Source: an uncultured Oscillospiraceae bacterium
Lineage (GTDB): Bacteria; Bacillota; Clostridia; Oscillospirales; Oscillospiraceae
Assembly (NCBI GenBank): GCA_949935795.1
Contig: CATLFX010000018.1
Coordinates: 1 to 45,896, forward strand
Length of the DNA stretch: 45,896 nucleotides
Direction of reading: 5' to 3'
Shown here: positions 32,805 to 41,545 of the stretch, piece after piece
How the letters are laid out: every line of letters begins with the position of its first letter
How positions within the stretch are numbered: the stretch's first letter is position 1
The notes under the pieces: model-generated
Database searches by the model: none
Told to the model about the DNA's origin: nothing
Seen by the model: the letters and a program-made list of their open reading frames with translations, nothing else
Position numbers and translations under genes: made by a program

Positions 32805-33167
32805 TTACACGTTCATGTTCTTCAGCTCGTTGTACGCGTCCAGCGCCCGGTTGCGCAGCTGGATCAGCAGGTCCAGCGCGATTTCGGCCTTATAGGCGGA
32901 AATACCCACCTGGACAGGATTGTCCAGCTGGCCGGTGGAGAGCAGGTATTGATTCTGGGTAAACTCCGCGTCGGTGTCCTTTACGTCCTGGATCAGCTCC
33001 TTGAACAGGCCGCCGAAGCTGCTGTCCTTGATCTGGTCCAGGGTGGCGGGGGCCTCTTCCTCCTGGGCGGGGCGGACGGGAGGGGTAATTTTCTGGATGG
33101 TATTGGTGATGCCGGTGATTCCGGCGGCGGCGGGGGTGGTGCCCACGCCCTCGATAAAAGCGCTCAT
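32805..33167 (-). CDS. fliE: Flagellar hook-basal body junction protein FliE
   Basis: 120 residues. The C-terminal half (SFGGLFKELIQDVKDTDAE, then NPVQVGISAYKAEIALDLLIQLRNRALDAYNELKNM in pieces) is the conserved FliE helix pair; the N-terminal 45 residues are Pro/Ala-rich and longer than in minimal FliE. It joins the MS ring to the rod. AAAGGAG precedes the ATG. Lies between flgC and fliF as usual. Confidence 0.94.
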   Translation of the reverse strand: MSAFIEGVGTTPAAAGITGITNTIQKITPPVRPAQEEEAPATLDQIKDSSFGGLFKELIQDVKDTDAEFTQNQYLLSTGQLDNPVQVGISAYKAEIALDLLIQLRNRALDAYNELKNMNV

Positions 33168-33201
33168 GGCCGTTTTCTCCTTTATTTAATGGGGTGGGCC
33201 C

Positions 33202-33672
33202 TTACCGGCCGATCTCCAGCCCGCTGGAGATGACGGTTTTCAGGGTGTTGAAGGCGGTGACGTTGGAGGCGAAGGCCCGGGAGGCGGCCATGGCGTCAGC
33301 CATCTCCATCACCATGTCCACGTTGGGCAGCTCCACGTAGCCCTGGTCGTCGGCGTCCGGGTGGGAGGGGTCGTACACCATTTTCATGGGGGTGTCCTCG
33401 TCCTCCACGATCTGGGTCACCCGCACGCCGCCGGCGTTGGGGGCGGCGCCCGCGTTGGGGACCGCGCCTGCGGCGGCGCGCGCCAAAGCGGCCCGGAAGG
33501 AGTTCCGGCCGCTGACAGCCTCAAAAACCACCATCTTACGGCGGTAAGCGCCCTCGCCGTTCTCCACACGGGTGGTCTGGGAATTGGTGACATTTTCCGA
33601 CACCACGTCCAGCCGCAGCTGCTGGGCGGTGAGGCCGGAGCCGATGATATTGATGGTATTCAGAAATGACAT
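33202..33672 (-). CDS. flgC: Flagellar basal-body rod protein FlgC
   Basis: 156 residues with the rod-protein N-terminus (NIIGSGLTAQQLRLDVVSENVTNSQTT, in pieces), the conserved EDEDTPMKMVYDPSHPDADDQGYVELPNVDM segment seen in FlgC, and a C-terminal helix (RAFASNVTAFNTLKTVI). It builds the proximal rod with FlgB. GGGGGATA is upstream. It follows flgB by 21 bases. Confidence 0.96.
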   Translation of the reverse strand: MSFLNTINIIGSGLTAQQLRLDVVSENVTNSQTTRVENGEGAYRRKMVVFEAVSGRNSFRAALARAAAGAVPNAGAAPNAGGVRVTQIVEDEDTPMKMVYDPSHPDADDQGYVELPNVDMVMEMADAMAASRAFASNVTAFNTLKTVISSGLEIGR

Positions 33673-33693
33673 GTTTATGTATCCCCCTAGCGT

Positions 33694-34083
33694 TTACTGG
33701 CCCCTGACGGCCATGCGGAGCAGGCCGTAGTGCTTGTTGATGGCCTGGTACAGGTACTGCTGCTGGTAGGCGTTGCGGATCATCTCCGTCATCTCGCTGG
33801 TGACGTTGATGCCGTTGTCGTCCATGCGGGTCTGCTCCTGGGCCTCGAAGACGGTGAAGCCGGAGTCCTCCAGAATGTCCCGCACCGCCTTGCCGGCGCC
33901 CTGGGGGCGGGAGGCGGCCTCCTCCAGCTGGGTGCGGATGCTCTCCTCGAAGGTGACCACCTTGGCCTTGTACTCGGGGGTCTCGGCGTTGGCGATGTTG
34001 TCCAGGATCGCCGCCTGCTTCGCCCAGAGATAGCTCATGGACTTTTCCATAAGCAGCTGGGAATTACTGGATAAAAAATCCAT
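33694..34083 (-). CDS. flgB: Flagellar basal-body rod protein FlgB
   Basis: 129 residues with KSMSYLWAKQAAILDNIANAETPEYKAK near the start (in pieces: AAILDNIANAETPEYKAK) and a C-terminal helix (EMTEMIRNAYQQQYLYQAIN). It is the first gene of the operon, with AAAGGGAGG and a five-T spacer before the ATG, and forms the proximal rod with FlgC and FliE. A 456-base region with promoters lies upstream. Confidence 0.96.
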   Translation of the reverse strand: MDFLSSNSQLLMEKSMSYLWAKQAAILDNIANAETPEYKAKVVTFEESIRTQLEEAASRPQGAGKAVRDILEDSGFTVFEAQEQTRMDDNGINVTSEMTEMIRNAYQQQYLYQAINKHYGLLRMAVRGQ

Positions 34084-34133
34084 AAAAATCCTCCCTTTGC
34101 GGCGGAAACGAAATCCGCCGGCACATTATTTGT

Positions 34134-34162
34134 ATTATGAAGGAAAAACGCGAAAAATGCAA
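34134..34162 (-). promoter_or_regulatory. Proximal promoter of the flgB operon
   Basis: On the minus strand TTGCAT (34162-34157), 17 bases, then CATAAT (34139-34134). It is about 50 bases upstream of the flgB ATG, giving a short leader. Confidence 0.6.
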
Positions 34163-34339
34163 CCCCTAAAGCCAAGCCAAAAAATGGCAAGCTTGGGGGG
34201 CAGACACAACATATTGTGGTTCAGAAAACAACGACCCCATCAAAAGCCGGCGGAGCTGGCCTGCGAGGGGGGCGCTCGGCATTATGAAGAGGCCAAAACG
34301 CCTCCCGCCCAAGCGTTCGCGGCGGCTTCACTTGCTTGC

Positions 34340-34368
34340 ATTATAACACAACTGGCGAAAGAGCACAA
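34340..34368 (-). promoter_or_regulatory. Distal promoter of the flgB operon
   Basis: On the minus strand TTGTGC (34368-34363), 17 bases, then TATAAT (34345-34340) with an extended -10 TG. It would give a 250-base untranslated leader before flgB. Confidence 0.6.
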
Positions 34369-34496
34369 GGGCTTTCCCACCGCTTTTTTCGGTTGAAGTA
34401 AACAAAATGCAAGGAATTTCAAGGGTTCCGGGGAAAGACAGATGTCCCTGTCCCCGACAAATGACTGAGGCCGGGCGGCAAAGGACCGGGGTCCTG

Positions 34497-34530
34497 GAAA
34501 AATTTGGGGTCCCCGGCGGCCGCCGGGGGC
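34497..34530 (-). terminator. Rho-independent terminator after the hybrid kinase gene
   Basis: An 18-base perfect GC palindrome (34511-34528) located 10 bases after the kinase stop, followed on the minus strand by ACCCC and AAATTTTT. Confidence 0.65.
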
Positions 34531-34539
34531 TCCTGAGGG

Positions 34540-37110
34540 TTACTTGATGTATTTGGACAGCAGGCGCATGACCTCGTCCACGTCGATGGGCTTGGCCACG
34601 TGGGCGTTCATACCGCAGTCCAGGGCGCGCTTCACGTCCTCGGCGAAGGCGTCCGCCGTCATGGCGATGATGGGCAGGTCGTGGTCGGGGCGCTCCAGCG
34701 TGCGGATGACCTGGGTGGCCTCGTAGCCGCCCATGATGGGCATGCGCACGTCCATGAGCACCGCGTCGTAGTAGCCCACAGCGGATTGCTGGAACATCTC
34801 CACGCAGGACTGGCCGTTTTCCGCCCAGTCCAGCAACAGGCCCTTCTCGCTGAGCAGCTCGTTGGCGATCTCCCAGTTGAGCTCGTTGTCCTCGGCCAGC
34901 AGGATGTGCCTGCCGGTGAGGTCCCGGTGGTGCTCCTGGGGCCGGCCCTTTGCCTCGCTCTCGGGGAGGCCGGCAAACTGCCGCAGGGAGTTGAACAGGG
35001 TGGACTTGAACAGGGGCTTGGAGATGAACCCGGTGATGCCCGCCGCCCTGGCCTCGTCCTCGATCTCCCCCCAGTCGTAGGCGGAGATGAGAAGGATGGG
35101 CACCTGGTCCCCCAGCTCCCGGCGGATGCGGCGGGCGGTGGCGATGCCGTCCATGTCGGGCAGCTTCCAGTCCAGCAGGATGATCTGGTACTCGTCCCCC
35201 CGGCGGTGGCGCTTGACCGCCATGTCCACGGCGGACTCGCCGTCCAGGGTCCACTCGGCGGTGATGCCGATGGAGGCCAGGGCGGACACGGTGGACTCGC
35301 ACAGCTGGCGGTCGTCGTCCACCACCAGCATGTTCCAGTTGGGCAGGACCATGTCCTCCTCCATGACCTGGGCCTTCTCCAGGTCCAGTGTGACGGTGAA
35401 GGTGGTGCCCTGACCCTGCCTGCTGTCCATGTCGATGGCGCCTCCCATGGCGTCCACCACGATGTACTTGGTGATGGACATGCCCAGGCCGGTGCCCTCG
35501 GTGCGGTGGACCCGCTGGCTGTCCTCCCGGGCGAAGGAGTCGAAGATGTGCTTTTTGAACTCCTCAGACATGCCGATGCCGGTGTCCTGGACCTCAATGT
35601 GGATGCGTACATAGCCGTCCCCCTTGGGGGAGTCCTCCTCGTAGAGGGCCACATGGATCTCCCCGCCGTCGGGGGTGAACTTGATGGCGTTGGACAGCAG
35701 GTTGAGCAGCACCTGGTTGAGCCGGACGCTGTCGCAGATCACGTTTTCGGTGGAGATATCGTGGATGAACACGTCGAAGTGCTGGCGCTTGGCCTTCACC
35801 TGGGGCTGACAGATGGACACGATGCCCTCCACCACCTCCCGCAGGGACACCTGGTCCATGTTCAGCGTCATCTTGCCGCTCTCGATCTTGGACATGTCCA
35901 GCACGTCGTTGATGAGCCCCAGCAGGTGCTTGCTGGACAGGGTGATCTTTCTCAGGCAGTTTTTCACCTGCTCGGCGTTGTCCATGTTGGCGGTGGCGAT
36001 GGCGGTCATGCCCACGATGGCGTTCATGGGGGTGCGGATGTCGTGGCTCATGTTGGACAGAAACTCGCTCTTGGCCCGGTTGGCGTGCTCGGCGTCCTTG
36101 CGGGCGGCCTCGGCGGCCTGGCGGGCCTCCTCCACCTCCCGCAGCTGCTGGCGGGTGAGGCCGAAGTATTTGTAGAACACCAGCATCAGGGCGGTGAGGA
36201 TGATGGCCCCGCTGAGGATGGTCAGCGTACCCCACTCCTGGCTGAAGCTCCTGACCACGGAGTCCATGGTGCCGTAGGGCATGAAGGTGATGAGATACCA
36301 CTCGGAGTAGGGCAGGCGGGTGCAATACAGGTGGTAGCGCTCCCCGTGCATGGTGAACTCATTGGAGTAGTCCGTGCCCTGGGCCATGGTGTCGGACAGC
36401 GCCTGGATGTACTCCTCCGGCGTCATGCCGTTTACGTCCTCGTACTCAGAGGCCACCCGCTCGAAATAGCTGTTGCGGTAGGCGTCGGCGGTGCGGATGA
36501 CGAAGGAGCCGTCCTTGCGGATGATGTAGGAGTAGGCCCGGTCGCTGTTCTCCTCCAGGGCCAGGTTGTCGCTGACGTACTCGATGGGCAGGCCCACCAC
36601 CAGAGCCGCGCAGTTGTGCTCCCGGGTGGGGGGGTGGGGGGAGGGCCACCCCAGCAGCGCCACCTTTTCCCCCAGGTCATTGGTCCCAATGGCCACCTTC
36701 TGCTGCCCCTCCTGCAAGGAGCTCAGAAAGGGCTGGGGGTCGGTGACCTTCACCTGGGAGCCATAGAGCATCTCCAGCGTACCGTCGTTCCCATAAAAGC
36801 CCAGGTAGGCGAAATCCCGGGCCTTGGCCTGGGCGATCAGCTCCTCCTGAAGGGCCGGGTCGGAGTGGACGCTGTCGGAGGGTATGGTGGACGCCAGCGT
36901 TTTCAGCTGGCTCATCTGCACGTCGATGAGGCTTTCAAAGTGGGATGATATCTGCTGGCTCATGCTGGACATATACAGGGTGCCCACCTGGTTGATGGTG
37001 CGGGCGCTCTGATTGCCCATGTGGATGCCGAAGAAGGAAAACACGCATACGCAGAGCAGGGCGACCGCGACCAAGCTGGTGATGAGGAATCGGGTCGTTT
37101 TATTCTTCAT
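34540..37110 (-). CDS. Hybrid sensor histidine kinase with two receiver domains
   Basis: 856 residues. Membrane helices at about 9-28 and 296-313 flank an extracellular sensor of the Cache type. A coiled segment leads to the HisKA domain with His356 (NMSHDIRTPMNAIVGM) and the ATPase domain (N-box LLNLLSNAIKF with Asn474; DTGIGM; GTGLGMSI). Two receivers follow with Asp647 (LLDWKLPD) and Asp787 (LMDVRMPI). It would pass phosphate to the Hpt protein encoded just upstream, whose stop it overlaps by 4 bases. It ends at a terminator before the flagellar operon. The signal sensed is unknown. Confidence 0.93.
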   Translation of the reverse strand: MKNKTTRFLITSLVAVALLCVCVFSFFGIHMGNQSARTINQVGTLYMSSMSQQISSHFESLIDVQMSQLKTLASTIPSDSVHSDPALQEELIAQAKARDFAYLGFYGNDGTLEMLYGSQVKVTDPQPFLSSLQEGQQKVAIGTNDLGEKVALLGWPSPHPPTREHNCAALVVGLPIEYVSDNLALEENSDRAYSYIIRKDGSFVIRTADAYRNSYFERVASEYEDVNGMTPEEYIQALSDTMAQGTDYSNEFTMHGERYHLYCTRLPYSEWYLITFMPYGTMDSVVRSFSQEWGTLTILSGAIILTALMLVFYKYFGLTRQQLREVEEARQAAEAARKDAEHANRAKSEFLSNMSHDIRTPMNAIVGMTAIATANMDNAEQVKNCLRKITLSSKHLLGLINDVLDMSKIESGKMTLNMDQVSLREVVEGIVSICQPQVKAKRQHFDVFIHDISTENVICDSVRLNQVLLNLLSNAIKFTPDGGEIHVALYEEDSPKGDGYVRIHIEVQDTGIGMSEEFKKHIFDSFAREDSQRVHRTEGTGLGMSITKYIVVDAMGGAIDMDSRQGQGTTFTVTLDLEKAQVMEEDMVLPNWNMLVVDDDRQLCESTVSALASIGITAEWTLDGESAVDMAVKRHRRGDEYQIILLDWKLPDMDGIATARRIRRELGDQVPILLISAYDWGEIEDEARAAGITGFISKPLFKSTLFNSLRQFAGLPESEAKGRPQEHHRDLTGRHILLAEDNELNWEIANELLSEKGLLLDWAENGQSCVEMFQQSAVGYYDAVLMDVRMPIMGGYEATQVIRTLERPDHDLPIIAMTADAFAEDVKRALDCGMNAHVAKPIDVDEVMRLLSKYIK

Positions 37111-37475
37111 CCCCCGGCACCTTCTTGATAGGCCTGGATGGCCTGCCGGGTGCGGGCGTAGTCCGCCTCCACCCGGGCGATGAGATCAGCCTCTCCGGGC
37201 TGGGGGGGCCTGCCGTCCCGCAGGGCCTCGGTGAGGGCCTCGCTGGAGGCCAGCAGCACGTCGAACCCCAGGTTGGCGCACACGCCCTTGATGGTGTGGG
37301 CGGCCCGGAAGGCCTCCTCCCGGTCCCCGGCCGCCAGGGAGTCCAGCAGCAGCTGGTAGCTGCCGTCGTTCAGAAACTTCAGCACAAACTTCTGCACCAG
37401 CTTCTCGCTGCGCAGCCGGCCGATCACTTCGTCATAGTTGCCGCCCATGGCGGCGTAGCATTCCTGCAAAGTCAT
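37107..37475 (-). CDS. Stand-alone histidine phosphotransfer (Hpt) protein
   Basis: 122 residues, all helical, with the phospho-acceptor His60 in FRAAHTIKGVCANLGF. Hpt proteins shuttle phosphate between receivers of hybrid kinases and response regulators. Its ATG overlaps the preceding stop and its own stop overlaps the next start, each by an ATGA, so the three genes are translationally coupled. Partners are most likely the kinase downstream and the REC-HD-GYP-GGDEF protein upstream. Confidence 0.92.
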   Translation of the reverse strand: MTLQECYAAMGGNYDEVIGRLRSEKLVQKFVLKFLNDGSYQLLLDSLAAGDREEAFRAAHTIKGVCANLGFDVLLASSEALTEALRDGRPPQPGEADLIARVEADYARTRQAIQAYQEGAGG

Positions 37476-39592
37476 TTGGGCGCCTCCTCGCTGTCGTGTT
37501 TGGTCTCCTCGCTGTCGATGGGGGAGACCGCCGAAATATCCGCGCCCACCGGGGCGTGTTCCTTCTGATAGTAGCTGTAGTGGCCCTTGCCGCTGTTTTT
37601 CACCACATAGAGCGCCTCGTCTGCGCAGCGGAACAGGGTCTCGTAGTCTCCGTCCACAATCTCTGTGCTGGCCACGCCCATGCTCACCGAGATCTTGAAG
37701 TCCTCGTAGACGCCGCCGCTCACCCGGTTGTAGATGCCCTCGATGGTGGACTCCAGATCGTCCTTGTACTCCAGGAAGATGAGGAACTCGTCTCCGCCCA
37801 CCCGGGCGGCGATGTCGCCTCCCCGGATGCTGCGGCGCATCCGCTCCGCCAGGAATTTCAGCACCTGGTCGCCGAACATGTGGCCGTAGGTGTCGTTGGC
37901 GGATTTAAAATAGTCCAGGTCCAGGATGGCCAGGGCGTAGCGGCCCGTGGGCCGGTCCGCCAGGCGCTCGGCGATCCGCTTTCTGGCGTAGGCCCGGTTG
38001 ATGAGGCCGGTGAGGGCGTCGTGGGAAGCCTCCTGCTCCAGATGCTCCATCTGGAGGCGGGAGGAGTGGGTGTCCAGCGCCTTGCCGATGCAGCCGGTGT
38101 ACCGGGGGGGCTCCTCGGAAGACCAGGAGGCCCGGGCGATGATGCGGTGCCAGCGGTCCTCCCCGCCCAGGTGGAGCTTGCAGTCGTAGGTGACCACCGG
38201 GTTGCCCGGCGTGGTGGAGTGGAGGGTGTCGGCCAGGCTGTCCCGGTCAGCGGCGTTGATGATGGCGTTGGCCTCCATGCTCTGGTAGGGGTCCATGAGC
38301 ACCTCGGGCAGGCCCAGCCGCTCCGCCCCCCAGGTGCTGAGGATGAGGGAGGAGGGGGTGACGGTGTACTCGAACTGGATCTCCTGGGTGAGGGAGGCGA
38401 AGAAGCTGTACTTCATCCGCTCGTGCTCCAGCAGCTCCAGGGTGCGCTCGGAGGCGGTGAGCTCCTCGTGCTTGTGCAGCTCCCGGGCCACGTTTTGCAG
38501 CTCCCGGCGGCTGCGCTCCTCGAAGCTGTCGCCGTCCAGGGCCCGGGGGATGTCGTCGGCGCAGTCCCGCAGGCAGTCCATCAGCAGGGGGTTGAAGGTG
38601 CCGCACTCCCCATTGAGGATCATGCTCACCGCCTTTTCGTGGCTGAAGGCGGGCTTGTATACCCGCTGGGAGGTGAGGGCGTCGTACACGTCGGCCAGCG
38701 CCACGATCTGGGCGGATATGGGGATCTCGTCCCCCTTGAGGCCGTCGGGGTAGCCCCGTCCATCCCACCGCTCGTGGTGCCAGCGGCAGATTTGGTAGGC
38801 GAAGCGGACCAGGGGTTCGTCCTGGTAGGAGGGCAGGGCCTCCAGCATGTTCGCGCCCACCAGGGAGTGGGTCTTCATGATGGCGAACTCCTCATCGGTG
38901 AGGCGGCCCGGCTTGTTGAGCACCTCCTCGGGTATGGCGATCTTGCCCACGTCGTGAAGGGCGGAGGCGGTGCTGATGACGGTGATGTCCGTCTGGGACA
39001 GGTGATACTTGTCCGTCTTTTGTATCACCACCTTTAGCAGGGTCTCGGTAAGTGTGTGTACATGCTGCACGTGCATTCCGCTCTCGCCGTTGCGGAACTC
39101 CACGATGTGGCTGAGTATGTCGATCATCAGGCTGCTGCGGTGCTCTTTCTCAAAGATCTGCTCGGCCACCATAGCGGTCAGCTTTTTCTGCTTGGCGTAG
39201 AGCAGGATGGTGTTCACCACCCGGTGCCGGACGATGAGGGCGTCGAAGGGCCGCCAGATGAAGTCGGTGATGCCCAGCTCGAAGGCCCGCTCGATGTGGC
39301 TGGACCCCCGCTCCGCCGAGATCATGATCACAGGGATGTCCTCGATCCAGTGATATTTATTCATCATGTTCAGCACGCCGAAGCCGTCCATCTCCGGCAT
39401 GACGATATCCAGCAGCACGAGAGAGATCTCCGGGCCGTGCTTTTGCAGCATGGCCACCCCCTCCAGGCCGTTTTCCGCCTCCAGGATATCGAACTCGTTT
39501 CCCAGCATATCCGCCAGGATGGCGCGGTTCATCTCTGAATCATCCACGATGAGTATCGTCTGTCTATTGGCCGTCTGTGTCAAGGCGTTCAT
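37472..39592 (-). CDS. Response regulator with HD-GYP and GGDEF domains (bifunctional c-di-GMP enzyme candidate)
   Basis: About 706 residues counted from the ATG at 39592. A receiver (about 12-130, Asp62 in LLDIVMPEMDG) precedes an HD-GYP phosphodiesterase domain (about 155-345; HD at 213-214, HHE at 272-274, GYP at 280-282), a PAS-like segment (about 395-510) and a diguanylate cyclase domain (about 520-680, GGDEF at 599-603) with an inhibitory RxxD (590-593) five residues upstream. Both the making and the breaking sites of c-di-GMP look intact. The start is uncertain: AAAAGGGG touches this ATG, so the TTG at 39583, nine bases after it, may be used. Confidence 0.92.
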   Translation of the reverse strand: MNALTQTANRQTILIVDDSEMNRAILADMLGNEFDILEAENGLEGVAMLQKHGPEISLVLLDIVMPEMDGFGVLNMMNKYHWIEDIPVIMISAERGSSHIERAFELGITDFIWRPFDALIVRHRVVNTILLYAKQKKLTAMVAEQIFEKEHRSSLMIDILSHIVEFRNGESGMHVQHVHTLTETLLKVVIQKTDKYHLSQTDITVISTASALHDVGKIAIPEEVLNKPGRLTDEEFAIMKTHSLVGANMLEALPSYQDEPLVRFAYQICRWHHERWDGRGYPDGLKGDEIPISAQIVALADVYDALTSQRVYKPAFSHEKAVSMILNGECGTFNPLLMDCLRDCADDIPRALDGDSFEERSRRELQNVARELHKHEELTASERTLELLEHERMKYSFFASLTQEIQFEYTVTPSSLILSTWGAERLGLPEVLMDPYQSMEANAIINAADRDSLADTLHSTTPGNPVVTYDCKLHLGGEDRWHRIIARASWSSEEPPRYTGCIGKALDTHSSRLQMEHLEQEASHDALTGLINRAYARKRIAERLADRPTGRYALAILDLDYFKSANDTYGHMFGDQVLKFLAERMRRSIRGGDIAARVGGDEFLIFLEYKDDLESTIEGIYNRVSGGVYEDFKISVSMGVASTEIVDGDYETLFRCADEALYVVKNSGKGHYSYYQKEHAPVGADISAVSPIDSEETKHDSEEAPK

Positions 39593-39675
39593 CCCCTTTT
39601 TGAGCCTGGCAGTTGACTGGGCGGCCCCGCCCGGCCGCTTTCCGGCGGCAGGGCGCAAACCGTCATGATATCTGC

Positions 39676-39705
39676 ATTATAGCACAGGGATATGGGGAAA
39701 GACAA
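39676..39705 (-). promoter_or_regulatory. Sigma-A-type promoter of the phosphorelay operon
   Basis: On the minus strand TTGTCT (39705-39700), 18 bases, then TATAAT (39681-39676) with an extended -10 TG. It lies 84 bases upstream of the ATG at 39592. Confidence 0.6.
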
Positions 39706-39761
39706 GCGGGTTTTTTGAAATTGTCCGGGGAGGGCCTTTCCAAAAATTGATCAGGTTTTCC

Positions 39762-39790
39762 TTTACTTTTCCTCCAGGGTGGTATACAAT
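39762..39790 (+). promoter_or_regulatory. Sigma-A-type promoter of the beta-CASP gene
   Basis: TTTACT (39762-39767), 17 bases, TACAAT (39785-39790); start codon about 52 bases downstream. The -35 is weak. Confidence 0.5.
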
Positions 39791-39841
39791 GCGGTTAGGG
39801 ATATTAGACAATATGAGTCAGCGCATGGAGGTGCTTTTTAG

Positions 39842-41437
39842 GTGAAACTTACATTTTTCGGCGCGGCTAAGGCGGTTACGGGCAGCTGTCACTGCGTGGA
39901 GGTCAACGGGCACAAGGTGCTGGTGGACTGCGGGCTCCAGCAGGGGCGGGACGAGCGGGACAACCGGGAGCTGGATTTTTCTCCCCAGTACATTGACGAC
40001 GTGGTGGTCACCCACGCCCACATCGACCACTCGGGCCGTATTCCCCTGCTGGTGAAGGAAGGCTTTTCCGGCAATATCTACTGTACCCGGCTGACGGCCC
40101 AGCTGCTGTCCATCATGCTCCGGGATTCCGCCCAGATCCAGGAGAACGACGCGGCCTATGAGAACCAGAAGGGCAAGCGGGCGGGCAAGCCCCCTGTGGA
40201 GCCGCTGTACACCCTGGTGGATGTGGAGAAGGCCCTGCGCCACATCGTCACCTGCGAGTACGGCCAGGAGCTGGACATATCCGACGGCATCAAGGTCCGT
40301 TTTGTGGACGCGGGGCACCTCCTGGGCTCCGCCTGTGTAGAGATGTGGCTCACCGAGCAGGGCTTCACCAAGAAGATCGTGTTTTCCGGCGACATCGGCA
40401 ACCGCAAGCAGCCCATCATCCGCTCCCCCCAGCCCATCACCGAGGCGGACTACGTGGTCACCGAGAGCACATACGGCGACCGGCTGCACAACGTGAAGGA
40501 GAAGCCCAACTATGCCGACGACCTGGCCCGGGTCATTGACGAGACCCTGGGCAGGGGGGGCAACCTGGTGATTCCCTCCTTCGCGGTGGGCCGCACCCAG
40601 GAGCTTTTGTACTTTATCCGGGAGATCAAGGAGCAGGGCCTGGTGGACGCCGACCCGGATTTCCAGGTGTATGTGGACTCCCCCCTGGCGGGGGCGGCCA
40701 CGGAGATTTTCTCCGGCGACCTCACCGGCTACCTGGATGAGGAGGAGCTGGAGGGCCTGCGGGGCGGGGCGCTGTTCCGGTTCCCGGGGCTGAACATCAC
40801 CGAGAGCACCGAGGAGTCCCGGGAGCTGAACCTGGACGCCCGGCCCAAGGTTATCATATCCGCCTCCGGCATGTGCGACGCGGGCCGCATCCGCCATCAT
40901 CTGAAGCACAATTTGTGGCGGCCGGAGTGCACCATCCTCTTTGTGGGCTACCAGGCGGAGGGTTCCCTGGGGCGGCGCATTCTGGACGGGGCGGGCCACG
41001 TGAAGCTCTTCGGGGAGGAGATTGCCGTGCGGGCGCGGATCGTCCGGTTCCACGGCCTGAGCTCCCACGCCGACCGGGACGGGCTGGTGCGGTGGATCAA
41101 CAACTATACGCCCAAGCCCCAGCAGGTATTTGTGGTCCACGGCGAGGCCAGGGCGGCGGAGAACTACGCCCAGACGCTGACGGAGCTGGGTTTTTCCGCC
41201 CATGCCCCCAACTATGAAGAGGTCTACGACCTGATGGAGGACCGCATGATTGCACCGGGCATTGTCCTGGAGCCCAAGGAGGCCCCGGTGGACCCGGGCT
41301 CTCCCGCCTACCGCCGCCTGGAGGATATCGGCAAGAAGCTCATGGATGTCATCGCCCACAACAAGGGCGGGACCAACAAGGACCTGGGAAAATTCGCGGA
41401 TCAGATCAGGGCGCTCATCTCCAAATGGGACAGGTAG
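39842..41437 (+). CDS. Metallo-beta-lactamase/beta-CASP fold ribonuclease-type protein
   Basis: 531 residues from a GTG at 39842 with GGAGGTG upstream. Zn-binding motif HAHIDH at 58-63 (H58, H60, D62, H63), the beta-CASP part with PSFAVGRTQELLYFI, SGMCDAGRIRHHL and GYQAEGSLGRRI, and the C-terminal HGLSSHADRDGL motif place it in the CPSF73/YSH1-like group of RNA-cleaving enzymes, often annotated as RNA exonuclease. In the cytoplasm such enzymes process RNA ends; the substrate here is unknown. The C-terminal 60 residues form a small extra helical part. Complete. It lies outside the flagellar operon, divergent from the phosphorelay. Confidence 0.9.
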   Translation: MKLTFFGAAKAVTGSCHCVEVNGHKVLVDCGLQQGRDERDNRELDFSPQYIDDVVVTHAHIDHSGRIPLLVKEGFSGNIYCTRLTAQLLSIMLRDSAQIQENDAAYENQKGKRAGKPPVEPLYTLVDVEKALRHIVTCEYGQELDISDGIKVRFVDAGHLLGSACVEMWLTEQGFTKKIVFSGDIGNRKQPIIRSPQPITEADYVVTESTYGDRLHNVKEKPNYADDLARVIDETLGRGGNLVIPSFAVGRTQELLYFIREIKEQGLVDADPDFQVYVDSPLAGAATEIFSGDLTGYLDEEELEGLRGGALFRFPGLNITESTEESRELNLDARPKVIISASGMCDAGRIRHHLKHNLWRPECTILFVGYQAEGSLGRRILDGAGHVKLFGEEIAVRARIVRFHGLSSHADRDGLVRWINNYTPKPQQVFVVHGEARAAENYAQTLTELGFSAHAPNYEEVYDLMEDRMIAPGIVLEPKEAPVDPGSPAYRRLEDIGKKLMDVIAHNKGGTNKDLGKFADQIRALISKWDR

Positions 41438-41498
41438 TCCGCATCCCAATATGGCACTTGGTTCTTTTCTCTGTTTCCTGCGGGGACAAAGCGGGGAT

Positions 41499-41526
41499 TT
41501 GAGATCATAGATCAAACTTTTATAAG
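41499..41526 (+). promoter_or_regulatory. Possible promoter of the HEPN-like gene
   Basis: TTGAGA (41499-41504), 16 bases, TATAAG (41521-41526). The start site implied is only about 13 bases before the ATG, which would leave a minimal leader, so this is tentative. Confidence 0.3.
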
Positions 41527-41545
41527 TTATAAAGGTGTTGGAATA

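Larger units (their letters stand above)
34084..34539 (-). other. Leader and regulatory region of the flagellar operon
   Basis: 456 bases with no credible gene between the histidine kinase and flgB. It holds a terminator for the kinase operon, a distal and a proximal sigma-A-like promoter, a short hairpin just before flgB (GGCGGA/TCCGCC, about 34101-34118), a hairpin GAGGC/GCCTC (about 34289-34304) and a NrdR-box-like dyad at 34204-34219. I found no GEMM-type c-di-GMP riboswitch core. Confidence 0.6.

Noticed and set aside
34084-34345. Possible c-di-GMP riboswitch in the flgB leader
   Set aside because: The conserved GEMM core and tetraloop-receptor sequences are not present, and the visible hairpins are short and simple.
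34037-34396. Plus-strand open frame of 119 codons across the leader region
   Set aside because: No ribosome binding site, overlaps flgB at its start, and the translated sequence has no family features.
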